Shown piece by piece: positions 24,141 to 35,182 of a DNA stretch of 64,000 bases. The notes beneath the pieces were generated by a model. The model saw only the letters and a list, made by a program, of their open reading frames with translations, was not told where the DNA came from and made no database searches. This DNA comes from Ornithodoros turicata (taxonomy: Eukaryota > Arthropoda > Arachnida > Ixodida > Argasidae): NCBI RefSeq assembly GCF_037126465.1, contig NC_088202.1:89756160-89820159 (forward strand), given 5' to 3'. A program made the position numbers and the translations under genes. How positions within the stretch are numbered: position 1 is the first letter of the stretch; the number at the start of each line of letters is the position of its first letter.

Positions 24141-25487
24141 CCCAGTAAACCACGAACATCCTGGAGACGTCCAAAATATGTCATCCTATGTACGTCCCAA
24201 GGATATTCGTGATTGGATCCAAACTATGTCGCAGATGTCACAACTGTAGCTATGTTCCATGGACGTCACATGGACGTCCAGTCTGTCTTCTCAAAATATT
24301 TTAGTTGTTGGGGATATCCAATTCTGTACATCCCCTGTACGTCCCAAAGAGAATATCTTGGGTACATCGAGATTTGGATATTCTGAGGTGATCGCATCAT
24401 GAACCAAAAAGTGCAAACAGGGGCTGAATGTCGTTTCTCAGAAACAAAGAGCGGTCCTGTGCAAGATTGCAAGATTTTGCTCCTTCCAAAACTGACTGTC
24501 TATGTTACATTGAGCACTTATTGCGAAAGAGGCAGAGATGCGGAATTCTGTGGCACTCTCAAATTTGACTTTCGATGAACCTATTGAGTGTCTCAGACCA
24601 AGAGGTGTAAGAAACACAGGCGTTACCTTGTTGCAGAGTTAATACACCACACAACTCCTGACATGAGTGTTGTTTTTGTGCATAATCGAATTATACTTAG
24701 ACAGCTCACCCTCCGTTTTGTTTCGGAGGCGAGCAGTACCCCCGAATTCGCGGAAGTTCGCGCGACAAGCAATATGTAGTATTTGTTTTCTCTTGGAAAG
24801 GGAATGCTAGTACCTTTCGAAGCTTTTTGGACTGTGAGCTTTTCCATTTCTCTGTTTGCTTTATTTAAACCCCCGCGCTCTGTGTCCGTTATAGGAAATA
24901 CCAGAAACGGGCACAGAGGGGAAACAGGGAACGAAATAGTTATGTGGTGGCCACTCTCTATAGTTACGGGTCCGTTAATGGTGCCGACCCCCCACCCCCC
25001 CACCGACCCACCACCACCACCACACCTCTCGCAAAATGTTTCAAAATATGTGTTCGTGCGCACGGATCGCAATTAGTGGCGCCAATATCCTCTCAATGTC
25101 CGAATGTCCATTAGTTGAGTTAGTGGGACGTCCCGTGGATGTGGAAAAAGCGGGACAAATGGCCATCAATTGGACGTATAAAACACGTCTATGGGCTCTG
25201 TGCAAACCTCCCCGGCATATCCGAATGTCGCACTTAGGATGTTACATGGACGTCGCTGGAATGTAGATGGTTTACTGGGATAGCAATATACGCAAATTTG
25301 AGAACATCCTGTGAATATCCGAATATCCCGAAATTGACGTCCGTGGAATGTGTAAAAAGTGGGACAAATCATGTCGCCAGGACGTACATGCGACGTCTAC
25401 GGGATCTCTGAAATGATCCATGGGATATCCAGACATCCGACTTGGGATATCTGGTGGACATCTCCTGGACGTCTATGGTTTACTGGG
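24141..25487. repeat. GGACGTCC-rich terminal-inverted-repeat element, copy A
   Basis: A 1347 bp element with ends CCCAGTAAACCACGAACATC and, in reverse complement, CCCAGTAAACCATAGACGTC, flanked by AT on both sides. Both arms are built of degenerate short units containing self-complementary words such as GGACGTCC and GGATATCC. The middle (about 24480-25070) is unrelated DNA that includes a C-rich CCACC microsatellite. No transposase frame is present. A second copy is at 39186-40450. Confidence 0.7.
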
Positions 25488-26911
25488 ATGTTATTCAACA
25501 TTTTGACTGTTCCAGTGAATCACACCCTTGGTGCTGAGTAAACCAGCCAGCAAGGGCAAAAGTGCGAGCAAAGGGTTGGGCACAAAAAAATGCTAGGTGC
25601 ACTTGTGACAAGAACTATTTAGCCATCACAGTGTGCTAAAACACATCCGTACTTTCATAGAAGGGTAGAAACAATCCAGCGATCCGGTAAGGAAATGTTA
25701 AGGGAAGAGCGTTAGGACGAGAGCCAGCGATACTTTGAACTGAGACTGTCTTCTGTGCTCTTCTGTGCAAAAGAACAGTCGCTGTTCAAAATATCGGCAG
25801 TTCTTGTTCTGAAGCTCTCCCTGTCCATACTTTCAGTTTCTTTAAACTAGGTGAACTGAACTTCTTGTATGCAATAAGGGGGTAAGTTGACCCTTTTCAA
25901 TGTTTCTGCTCTAATGACATCTATATACCACAATGTACCCACCAACGAAAAAGTAGGACCGTACTGCAATTTATTGACCCGCTACAGTAAGGTAAGAAAA
26001 GGGAAATGCTAGTGAAATGAAAGTGGCTAGTTATATCAGGCCTGTTTTCTACACACTCATACAAATCTTGTTACGATGCCGGCATGAACTTTGACTTCCA
26101 TTCGAGAGACATGCTCTTCCTACTTCATGTGATGATTATGTCAGCAGTGCTACTGAGCATTGTAATCGAAAAAACGTGCGCACTATGCTAACAAGTCATA
26201 TTATGCTAGTCAGCTAGGACATTATTTTCAAGAGGGTGCTCGTTTAGCAGCACAACAAGCCTGATCGCAGCTGCTCCATTACACACGGATGACTTCACCC
26301 CACCTGACATCACCATTATTCAGCCATCAAGATCTGACTCGTGAAAAATGTTTTGTTCTGCACCAAAACCCTGTGCATGCGGTGTTATATTGGAAAAGGG
26401 GATAAGTTATGTTCCCGCTAAGTCACGCACCCTAAAACGATGCTAACAGGACATGCATCAAGAGTAGACACATACATGTAGAGTACACATTTTGCATTTG
26501 CATTATTAGAGGAATACCGGCTGAAATTACCTTACCAAATATTCACTCTGAGTCTTCTCGATTTGGGCTCTTCGACTTATCCCCTTATTGCATACAGAGG
26601 TTCAATTATGCTCCCACCTTCCTGTAGCATTTAGCCACAACACGAAGGTGCAATAAATAAACTTTATTTTCTTCACGTTTCTGCTAAACACATTAACATA
26701 TATATATATATATATATGAACCTCAACATGCATTTTGCTATTCTCTTACAGAACGGTCACAACATCCATGGATACACAGCAGTGGTTGGAAAACAAAACA
26801 AAAACTATTAAATATCCCATTTATGAAAATAAATGTAATATTTTTGGGAAACAACATTTTTGGGACCAAGTGAGTTTCACGTCACTCTTAGTCTAGTACA
26901 GTACACGACAT
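25488..26911. other. Intergenic DNA and 3' flank of SNX19
   Basis: No coding exon is recognised. A short (TA)n run lies at about 26699-26716. The minus-strand poly(A) signal AATAAA at 26668-26663 is about 245 bases past the SNX19 stop and is the likely 3' end of that gene. The missing WDR61 exon 1 could lie here but I could not identify it. Confidence 0.6.
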
Positions 26912-29446
26912 TCAAACTTCTTCATCAGAATTGAGATCACATTGCTCCTGATACATGAGAAGGTCAACATATTTGTCTAACAGCTGGTACACCAAACACC
27001 TGTTGAGTCTCTTCACTTGAAGGGACTCCACCACAAGATCAGCAGACTTTGTAACATTCTTGGCCCCTAGAAGCAAATGAAGTCCAAACGGAACAGTCTT
27101 TTCAATTGCCTGTTTCGCCTGCTCTTTATTGAATGTGATCTGACTGGCACCTTTTCCCCAGAGCTTCTCGTGCAAACGATGCACATATGTAACGCCTCTA
27201 GAATATCCAAGAGCAGTGTGCATTCGTTCTGTCAACCACTTCTCAAAAGCCTTCCCGATGAGGAACTCAAACAACAACACAAGGCGTGCAGAGTTGAATA
27301 CTTCGAGCCCAGATACAGCATCCAACGCGAGGTTGATTGTTGCACTGGACAGTGGGATATCAGAGCTGAGTGAACCAATTAGGTCACTCAGTGCTTCTGA
27401 TGAACAAACGTGTTCGGCCATGTCTGGTGCTCTTGCAGCAAATGTGGAAATAAAGTTCGGTGGTGGGTTTCCTGACCCTGTATGACTCTGCAAAGATGGT
27501 GAACTTGGAGATGCATCTCTTGTGCTCGGGAGGCAGCTAGGTGTCTGTGGCGGAGAAAACTCGGGAGATGAAGCTTGATCAAAGTTATCCAAAAAGTTGA
27601 AGACAGTCTGTTGAAGAGGAAGGATCTGCTTATCAGAGAAAATGAAGTCTACTTCACTCGGAAGAGATTCTGCGAGGAGGAGCAAGCTGTTTTCTGATGG
27701 TGAGAGGAGGTTAATGCCATGATCGTCCAAAGGAAGCCTCCTAAACAGGTCAAGCGCATCCTTTACTCCTTGGGCAAGTTTGTCAATTCGTGCTGATGAT
27801 ATGGTGGTCTTTGGCAGAGAGGAGTCATCGGAATCCACACCAAAATCCAAGAACTTGCGGAACTCATCACTATTAGCTATAGTGTTGCGAGAGCACAGAT
27901 CCCTCAGGTACCTCTCAAGGAACACACGCCTCTCCATAACATTCTTTTTATCAGAAAGGCGACTGCCAAGCCACCTGCTTGGACCACGAATGCCCTTTAG
28001 GTGCTTGTCAAGTGCTGGGTTTTTCTCCAGGTTGCTCTGAAGGTCCAAAAACTCTCGAAACCGCCTCCAGGTCTCATGAACTTTACAGATAACACGGTGT
28101 CCTTCTTCTGTTTTTGAGGTTTCGTATTCTATACAGTATACGGTATGCACACCTTTCCCTGGTACTGTCCGAGACTCTGTACGTGTGATATGAATGTCTG
28201 AGAAGGTTAGTGATCCAAGGAATAATTCTGCTTCAACAGCCTGTTCGATATCATTATAAGGCAGTAACTGTGCTGCATTTTCTTGAGCACTAAAGTATAC
28301 TTTTGGCAACGTGGAATGCTGTTCTACAGCAGATGTACTAGAGTCACTGGGGATTGTCAGGTTGCAGGCTTCTGGCTGAGTCACTTGTAAATTCTTTGAG
28401 GTTACGTTAAGAGTTGGTGAAGACTCGCTCTCTGGTGTAGGTGCTGTGAAATCAGTAGCACCACAAGCTTGCTGCTCAGGTGGCCCATAGACTGTTAAAC
28501 TTCCTGCTTCCAGCTCATGTGGTGCGCTTCTACTAAATGACAATATATCAGGATCATTTTCACAACAACACAGATAAACAACTGCACCATTGAGCCAGTT
28601 TGGGTCTGATAGTAGGTCTACAACTGTTGCTATAATGTTGTTTGTAAGTATGTCAATAACAAGTGCGTTTGTTGCTGGGCTTGTGAGTATATTAGGTGGC
28701 TGTACTAAGCCAAGCAGGACAGATGTAACAGACTGCATGTAGCACTGTTCATGAATCTCATCTTTCAGTGCCCAGTGATCACCCGCAAAGTGCTGCATAA
28801 TATCTTGTTGCAAACAATTCACGCTTGATCCCACCGCTCCAGACTGTCTTGCATGTTCCACCTTCATTAAGGCATTCACGTAGTTTCGGTAATGTCCATG
28901 GAAAAGGGTAATTGTCTGTTCTGTGAGCTTACATGGGTCTAGAGATGAAAGTCTTTCGCATATTGCTAATAACACGTCCTCTATAATGAACTCGAGCTCC
29001 CACGGAAAGTCCTCATTTGAACTGACCAATCCGTACCAAGACTGGATGTACCGTACCCTGATATTTTCTACGAATGTTTTAACTTCAGCGATGTGAGCCG
29101 ATCCTGGGTTACAACGGCGATCGCATCTTTCGTCCTGATAGCTACCGGACGTAGCCTGCTCATCAACTGGAAGCGTGCTGACAAGTTCTCTTCGTCTATG
29201 CAGAGCACGGTGAAGTAGACTTCCAACGTTGCTTGTCCAGTTGCAGATGAACGTGCTCCCTTGCGAGCCACATTTCACATTTTGACAAAGTCTGGTCAAT
29301 ATTAAATTTAACTTATGTTGCAGGAGCCTTCGTATCCCATAAAACGCAAAGGCACTACACAGGACACTGCCAAATAATGGGCTCCACTTATGGATCAACA
29401 TGAGCCCAACAAGCAACACCACAAAGCTCAAAAATGTTGAAAGCAT
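26912..29446 (-). CDS. SNX19: Sorting nexin 19-like protein (PXA, PX, nexin-C), single exon
   Basis: Membrane-anchored sorting nexin of the SNX13/14/19/25 group, whose members act at contacts between the endoplasmic reticulum and endolysosomes or lipid droplets. The frame encodes 844 residues from ATG 29446. Two hydrophobic segments (about 3-19 and 24-38) form the N-terminal anchor. A PXA domain runs from about 118 to 295. A low-complexity Ser/Pro linker follows, then a PX domain at about 412-535 with the lipid-binding core RRFREFLDLQ. A C-terminal nexin domain covers about 700-830. No RGS domain fits between PXA and PX, which points to SNX19 rather than SNX13, 14 or 25. The human protein is longer (about 990). 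The whole frame is one exon while its neighbours have many introns. A GTG just upstream is not used as the start. An overlapping upstream ORF is described in the findings. Confidence 0.92.
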   Translation of the reverse strand: MLSTFLSFVVLLVGLMLIHKWSPLFGSVLCSAFAFYGIRRLLQHKLNLILTRLCQNVKCGSQGSTFICNWTSNVGSLLHRALHRRRELVSTLPVDEQATSGSYQDERCDRRCNPGSAHIAEVKTFVENIRVRYIQSWYGLVSSNEDFPWELEFIIEDVLLAICERLSSLDPCKLTEQTITLFHGHYRNYVNALMKVEHARQSGAVGSSVNCLQQDIMQHFAGDHWALKDEIHEQCYMQSVTSVLLGLVQPPNILTSPATNALVIDILTNNIIATVVDLLSDPNWLNGAVVYLCCCENDPDILSFSRSAPHELEAGSLTVYGPPEQQACGATDFTAPTPESESSPTLNVTSKNLQVTQPEACNLTIPSDSSTSAVEQHSTLPKVYFSAQENAAQLLPYNDIEQAVEAELFLGSLTFSDIHITRTESRTVPGKGVHTVYCIEYETSKTEEGHRVICKVHETWRRFREFLDLQSNLEKNPALDKHLKGIRGPSRWLGSRLSDKKNVMERRVFLERYLRDLCSRNTIANSDEFRKFLDFGVDSDDSSLPKTTISSARIDKLAQGVKDALDLFRRLPLDDHGINLLSPSENSLLLLAESLPSEVDFIFSDKQILPLQQTVFNFLDNFDQASSPEFSPPQTPSCLPSTRDASPSSPSLQSHTGSGNPPPNFISTFAARAPDMAEHVCSSEALSDLIGSLSSDIPLSSATINLALDAVSGLEVFNSARLVLLFEFLIGKAFEKWLTERMHTALGYSRGVTYVHRLHEKLWGKGASQITFNKEQAKQAIEKTVPFGLHLLLGAKNVTKSADLVVESLQVKRLNRCLVYQLLDKYVDLLMYQEQCDLNSDEEV

Positions 29447-30383
29447 CACAACTCATGTGCGCAGTATTTGCGCTCATAGTTCATCCGCCAAATATCGTTA
29501 TATGATTCCACACAACTCCTTCCTTGAGCGATTGAACTACAACAGCCGCCATTTTGTTTACTGTTGAGTATGGCTCCTATTGGCTGCTCAAAGAGCACAC
29601 AAATCAAATCGCCGTCTACTCACCATTTCACTGATAATACACCGTTCAACACTGGTCAACTGCAACAGATGTTGCTCCAAGCTCTCTCTGTGTCTGACAC
29701 GAAAGGTGAACGACTTTTAAACTTACAAGCTTCCAGCTAAAATCGCACAAATTTAATGGAATAAACCGCACTGTGCACGCACATGCCTGTAGCCTGCTGT
29801 AGCCAAAACAAGGACAACCCAGTAGTTCATATACAACTATTTCCGCTCTAGTGTAGTATTGCCAGTACATTACGGGAATCACGGGGAAGGAAGAGAGCCA
29901 CTGAAACTTTCTACAAATCTTTTTTGCTGTTGTTGAAAATATTGGGTCGACTGAAATTGTGAAACTGTAATAAAGCTCTACCAGAGAAACGTCATCAGAA
30001 CGTTGGTAGACAGACTGAAACCGAAACAAATCGGAAGGGGAGGGCTGGGTTCCATGAAAGGTGAAAGGGCACTTGTTCGCTGCCTGATGAAAGAAGGAAG
30101 TCACTGAAAAGGTTAGCCAGCTGTAGGACTCGAACCCACATCTTTTGGATTACCGGTCCAGGGCTCTTACCAATTGAGATAGAAGTATTCTGGTAAATAC
30201 ATCGTATTCTGGTGTTTACCACGTGGTGTATATACATCGATATCCTATCCAACGTAATCCAATTTGCGCATTCAATCCAACCTCCAATCCAATCCTGTCC
30301 TGTCCAACCAAATCCAAATCAGTGGCATTGGGAAGTCTCGTGACCGTCGTTTCTGCTTCTGGTGATCGCTGTCTTGAGCTGAA
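29447..30383. promoter_or_regulatory. Divergent promoter region between SNX19 and V-ATPase F
   Basis: Fewer than 940 bases separate the two start codons, and the genes run away from each other. A YY1-like GCCGCCATTTTG lies at 29545-29556, about 100 bases 5' of the SNX19 ATG; read on its strand it is CAAAATGGCGGC, in the usual orientation for initiator-proximal YY1 sites. No TATA box is obvious. Several AATCCAA and CCAAT-like words lie at about 30240-30325 before the V-ATPase start. A SINE occupies the middle. Confidence 0.5.
29992..30183 (-). repeat. tRNA-derived SINE between SNX19 and V-ATPase F
   Basis: On the minus strand the head reads CTATCTCAATTGGTAAGAGC (A box) followed by GGGTTCGAGTCC (B box). 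A body with CCTTTCACCTTTCATGG and TTTCGGTTTCAGTCTG follows. The tRNA-like part has no proper cloverleaf or 3' end, so this is a SINE and not a tRNA gene. Ixodid ticks are known to carry short tRNA-derived SINEs of this style; identity with a named family was not tested. Confidence 0.75.
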
Positions 30384-33300
30384 ATGACTGCGCGAGGAAA
30401 GCTCATAGCTATTATAGGAGATGAGGTGACTTTCTCCTTCGTCTTACATATTGTGTTTGTCGTTGCTTCTTATCGTCTTCACCAGATGATATCCCCTCAG
30501 TGATACGAAGGACCACCGTGACAAACTTCAGCAGTCTATTTTGGAAGCGGAGTTCCATAATATTCTGTTTGCTGTTCGAGAATTACAATAGAATGTATCT
30601 GCGTATGATGTAGCAGCACAATTCCAGTAACAAAATGATTATGAAATTATGGCAGCACTGACTTGAATGCTGCACATAAATTAACGTCGAGCAACATCTC
30701 CAGCTTTCTCACTTCTCATTCAGCGAAGCTGTAGAATGTTCTTGCACAGAACTTAACGAACTCCTCTTAGGCATGGTACGGTTAAGGAAAGTTGAACAAA
30801 AGCTGCACTGACATAATTTCAGCGCAGAAAGGTCATTCTACAAACTCACACCCCTAAAGACAAGGATGATGCCTAGTACCCCAGACCAGCGATAGTATTC
30901 CGACATTATTAGCTTTGGAGCACAGCCTCTACATAGGTTATATGTGTCGGCGTGCCTCTGAGCTCTCTTAAATATTGTCCTTGCTCGTTCAAACATACTG
31001 AGCACATTTTTGTTTTGGTACGCAGAACCTTTGCAGTTTCCTTCTCTTCAGTCCAACGTTCTACAGTTTATGCTGCAACTAATGCAGACTTTCATCAAGC
31101 TAAACGTGCTGTGCCTTGCCACTTGTACCTCATTTACTCAAGCAGTATTTAAAGAATTTGACGCTAGCATTGCATATATTTGCAGGATACATGCGTCGGA
31201 TTCCTTTTGGGTGGCATAGGCGAAATAAACAAGCAAAGACAACCCAACTTTAAAGTCGTGGATAAAAGTAAGTGACTTTCATTGTTGCTTTGGTACGCAG
31301 TTATATCATGCAACCTGCTTTACTGTGGCCTGTATTATTTCACTTCAGATACAACGATTCCAGACTTGGAAGAATGTTTCAAAACATTTGTGAAGCGAGG
31401 CGACATAGACATTATCCTCATCAACCAAAACGTAAGCTCAATTACTCGAGTTTACAACATAGAACATGAAGAACCGGGACACGTAGACGACACGCACTAT
31501 AGACAAAGCCTGCATAGTCACTCGATAGTGTGTGCGGTACGAGTGACCATCCCATCAGTCGACTGGATGTTGTGTGGCAAGCGTATTGACAGAAAACATC
31601 TCTTGGTCACCTGCAGTTAATAAATTCAAAATTAGGGTATGCAGGGAATAGTCCAGTAATTTCTTAGCTACTGTTGTTTACTCCAGCATAGTCATTCTCA
31701 AACTTTGTGAGCCCTACACTTTTGTCAGCCTAACAAGGAACATCCCCCCCCCCCCTCCATCCTCCAAAAAAGTTTGCAACATGCCCACAGAGAACGTGAT
31801 AAAAATCACTTCATGACACACTGCACGCACTGTTGCAAGCTAATTTTCTTAGGAAATTTGCGTTTCCCAAAGGAAATATTTTGAGTGACAGTTCCTAAAG
31901 ACAAAAAAAAAGAAAGAAAGAAGACATGTTCAAGGCAACTTTCATGCTTCTTCAAACTACTTTTTGCAGTATAAACCTGCGTTTAAGGACACATCATGCT
32001 GCGATATACCTCGTCCAATCATTCTTTTTTTACGTTTTGAACAATTTGTTGGCTACCGAAGAGGTTACCTATAGCAGTCCATTATTCCTGGAATCAGCAC
32101 GAAGATGATAACGCATCTGATAAAGGTTCCATAATCCGCGTTGATGCGCTGCTACGTTTTGCATAGCTGATGCTTTCAAGGACCTCGTAGTGGGTTGTGT
32201 CACCGCCTTCGCCGCACACTACCCGAGACATCTCGATGCTATTGAGCGCGATGTTGGCAACTGTGCGAACGACCAGGCAGTCTAAATACACACTGGTAGA
32301 AGTGCAAGGGTGCAAGCGAGCTGGTACATTGTAAAAATGACGATAAAACCTGAGACAAGGGACAGAAATATAACAAAACACGTTCTCAAACTCAGCAACC
32401 CATTTAATGACACAACCTACACCCCCGATATCCTTCTGATGGGTGGAAAGGGGGAAACAGAGGGAACACTAACACAATTTTACCATGAACTCAGCTAAGA
32501 GTCACCCAAACGGGTCACGCACCTTCTTCAAAACACAGGCCCCCTGTTGTTATTTTTCTGTTCCTTGTCTCCGGTTTTATCGTTTGTTTTTTTCTAAATA
32601 CACACATTGCCCGGGAACTTCATGCAGTTTCACCCGAGTCCGTTAATGATATAGTTGTTAAACGATTAAATTTGCGATAACTGTCTATATCATTATACAC
32701 TAGTCATTGTGTGTACGTGTTCTTTTTTCTTATCATGAAGCGTGAAAGTAGGGCCGGAGAGAGAAATTATACGGGTCATACCCGTGGCCCTTCCTCATGT
32801 CTCGATAACATAGTCAAAGTATTTCTTTTTATATGATTACGACGGGCCTTGGGTCATGCGGGCCCATCCCCAGCTGCCCCCCTCTCGCCGGCCCTGCATG
32901 CAAGCAGCCACGCAAGACACAAGCAGAAAAATCAGCCCGCTGTTTGATGTCACAACCATTTGCCGTGCGCTGTATGGCAAATGGTGGGCAGTGGAGGTTG
33001 GCAGCAAATGGTGGTGGTCGGACAGCATGTGACAGGAAACAGAAAAATGAAGAGCATACTTCTCCCACCAGTTCTTAACCAAACCCAAACTCTTTCCTGA
33101 ATCCATGGTCAAGCGTGGCTGGCCAGTCGCAGTACGGAGCTTCCTCATAGCAGCTAGTCTTGCGGCAGCGCACTTGTAAAGTCACGTCGTATGGTTACCA
33201 TCATGTGCAGTCTGTAACGCCGGATGACCCGCTGAGAGACCCAGTTTGAGAGAGCTCCTGCTCTAGCGTTACATAGCTCGCTTTACTACTGTGGAAAGTA

Positions 33301-33610
33301 ATAGTGGCCATTTTTTTCTACTACACAGAACACTGCACAACCTTTTTTCTCATTCCCAAACTGGTGCATGTATTCCATTGGTATACTACATTACAGATTG
33401 CAGACATGATCCGGCATGCCATTGACAGCCACACAGCCTCAATTCCAGCTGTCCTTGAAATACCATCAAAAGATCAGCCTTATGATCCAAACAAGGACTG
33501 GATTCTTAGAAGGGCAAAGGTAAATGACATCGAGTGTTGCTTGACGTGAAGCGTAATGTCATCTACCTTCTGTTTTTCAGTGCATGTTCTCTTCGGATGA
33601 CATGAAGTAA
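30384..33610 (+). CDS. ATP6V1F: V-type proton ATPase subunit F (complete)
   Basis: Subunit F of the cytosolic V1 sector, part of the central rotor stalk that couples ATP hydrolysis to proton pumping into endolysosomes. Exons on the plus strand: 30384-30425, 31186-31267, 31349-31431, 33397-33519, 33581-33610. All introns are GT-AG and the phases join cleanly. They sum to 360 bases, or 119 residues plus stop, the same length as the human subunit. Signature segments are RGKLIAVIGDE (exon 1), [11 protein letters not shown] (exon 2), [10 protein letters not shown] (exon 3) and [16 protein letters not shown] (exon 4). The last exon encodes only nine residues, [10 protein letters not shown] poly(A) signal AATAAA lies at 33782-33787. 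Divergent from SNX19. The gene looks intact. Confidence 0.97.
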
Positions 33611-34607
33611 AGGCGACCCTTCTTTTGTAAACTTGTTCATTCCAAGACTTTTTTTCAATGTGGTTGTATTTATTTCATAGAGGAATATAAATGGTCTGTA
33701 CCCCCTGGCAAGGAATGAGTGTTAAGAGCTTTTAGAAGTTGTGTGTGTGTTAATTATACACATTATGAATACATAATTTTGAATAAAATAAATATGTGCG
33801 CTGGGTATCATTACACAGAAAAGGGGATGCGCGGGTTTGAAGCTATATTGAATTATAAACTCTATACAATATGTAACATTTACAGAGCAGAGTAGTACCA
33901 CGTCAACATGGTTATTGGTTTGAATGCGTAAATGGTTGCATCAATAAACATGAATATATAATGCCCTTTCTGTTGTAACTGTTTTGACTATACATCCTAC
34001 CCACATCACAATTGAAGTGCATTCTGCAGAAATCCTGTGGTTGCATGTTGCTCTTTTCTGTAACTTTTGAAAGCACAGCACGTCCGACTCCGCTGCCTTG
34101 TTGCGCAGTGAATGCTACAAATTCTGTTTTGGCCCTGTATTATGAGTAGGGTTGGGATCCGGGTTATCCCAAAATCCCGGGATTTTCTTGAAAGAATCCT
34201 GGGATTTGAAAAGACTATTGCAAACCTGCTGCTGGTGCAGATGAGACGCAGAACTGTGGAACAAGAACGAGTCGTTTAATTTCTAGCACTCGTTTTCAGT
34301 GACAATTCTTTGTCCGCAGCTGCCTCTCAAGCCCCATAGTACCGTACGCATAATTACTTCCTTGCATAGTACCGGTGAGCAGGCTTAGATTGTTGACACC
34401 GGTGACACATGCGCCGAAGCTCCATGCATTGCTTCCATCGTTTGAGGTGTGTCATCGTTACTGAAATGCTTGTACAGCGGCATGCATGTGAACAACAGCA
34501 CAAAGAAGAAAAAAAAGAATCGCTGCGGATCGGAGGTGTCTGTTTAGTTGTTACGATGAGCGGACAAACAAAGTGTATGTGTGTGTGCAACTTGCATATG
34601 GCTTTAA
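33611..34607. other. 3' flank of V-ATPase F, with possible hAT-like repeat end
   Basis: 33611 to about 33800 is the 3' untranslated region. Near 34147 begins GGGTTGGGATCCGGGTTATC with several CCCGGGATTT words. Related inverted words (AAAATCCCGGAACTAC, GGCCGGGATTTCC) reappear near 35720-35755, so an element may span about 34147-35755 with another MITE nested in it. The ends are too diverged to define. Confidence 0.35.
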
Positions 34608-35182
34608 AGGGGCACTAAAATGCAAGAACAACTTGCTCTCACATGAAAGTCCGTGTTTCAATTAGTATGATGCAAGCAAAATTTGTTCACACAGCGCTAC
34701 CGTTTAGAAGAAAATGCAATGAAAACAGAGTAGTCTTTGGCGGCAACGAATTGTATCCGCAGGAGGCAAAGATTGGTGGCGTCCAGTGAGACAGCAGGAG
34801 AAGCGCGGCATGATGCGCACTGCTGCATTTTTCAATACCGATTCACTGAATTGTAGCCAAGAACAGCTCTCACGAATGACACACTGACAACATTTATCTT
34901 CACGTCCTTCGGACATCGACGCGTGTCTGCTTTGCAATGCGCACTATTGCCACTAGTGCCACACTGTGACTGCTCCACGGTGTGGCACGCGCAGTATGGA
35001 CTAAAAACACTGATGCACGAGCTGAAAGGACGTTCACTGCTTAGCACCGAAGCAAGAAAGAGTCCAGTATAATTTCGATTGTGGCTCCGTAACGGAATCA
35101 AAGTTTTGAATTATGATAAGTACGAAATTAACATAGCATGTAACATAATTTGAAGTGAACTCGTTTTTGCATTTTAGTGCCC
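34608..35182. repeat. TTAA-type MITE, family 2
   Basis: Starts after TTAA (34604-34607) with AGGGGCACTAAAATGCAAG and ends with the inverse, GCATTTTAGTGCCCTTG, near 35182. The terminal repeats are about 18 bp with few mismatches. Related sequences begin at 59566 and, as single ends, near 1616 and 10974. No coding frame. Confidence 0.65.

Noticed and set aside
30120..30185. Possible tRNA gene (A and B boxes on the minus strand)
   Set aside because: No acceptor stem closes it and it continues into a SINE body, so it is a tRNA-derived SINE head.
29646..30252. Minus-strand frames upstream of SNX19
   Set aside because: They run through the SINE and promoter side and show no protein family.
32833..33078. 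Open frames near the fourth exon of V-ATPase F
   Set aside because: Repeat-like GC-rich intron sequence with frames on both strands and no homology.
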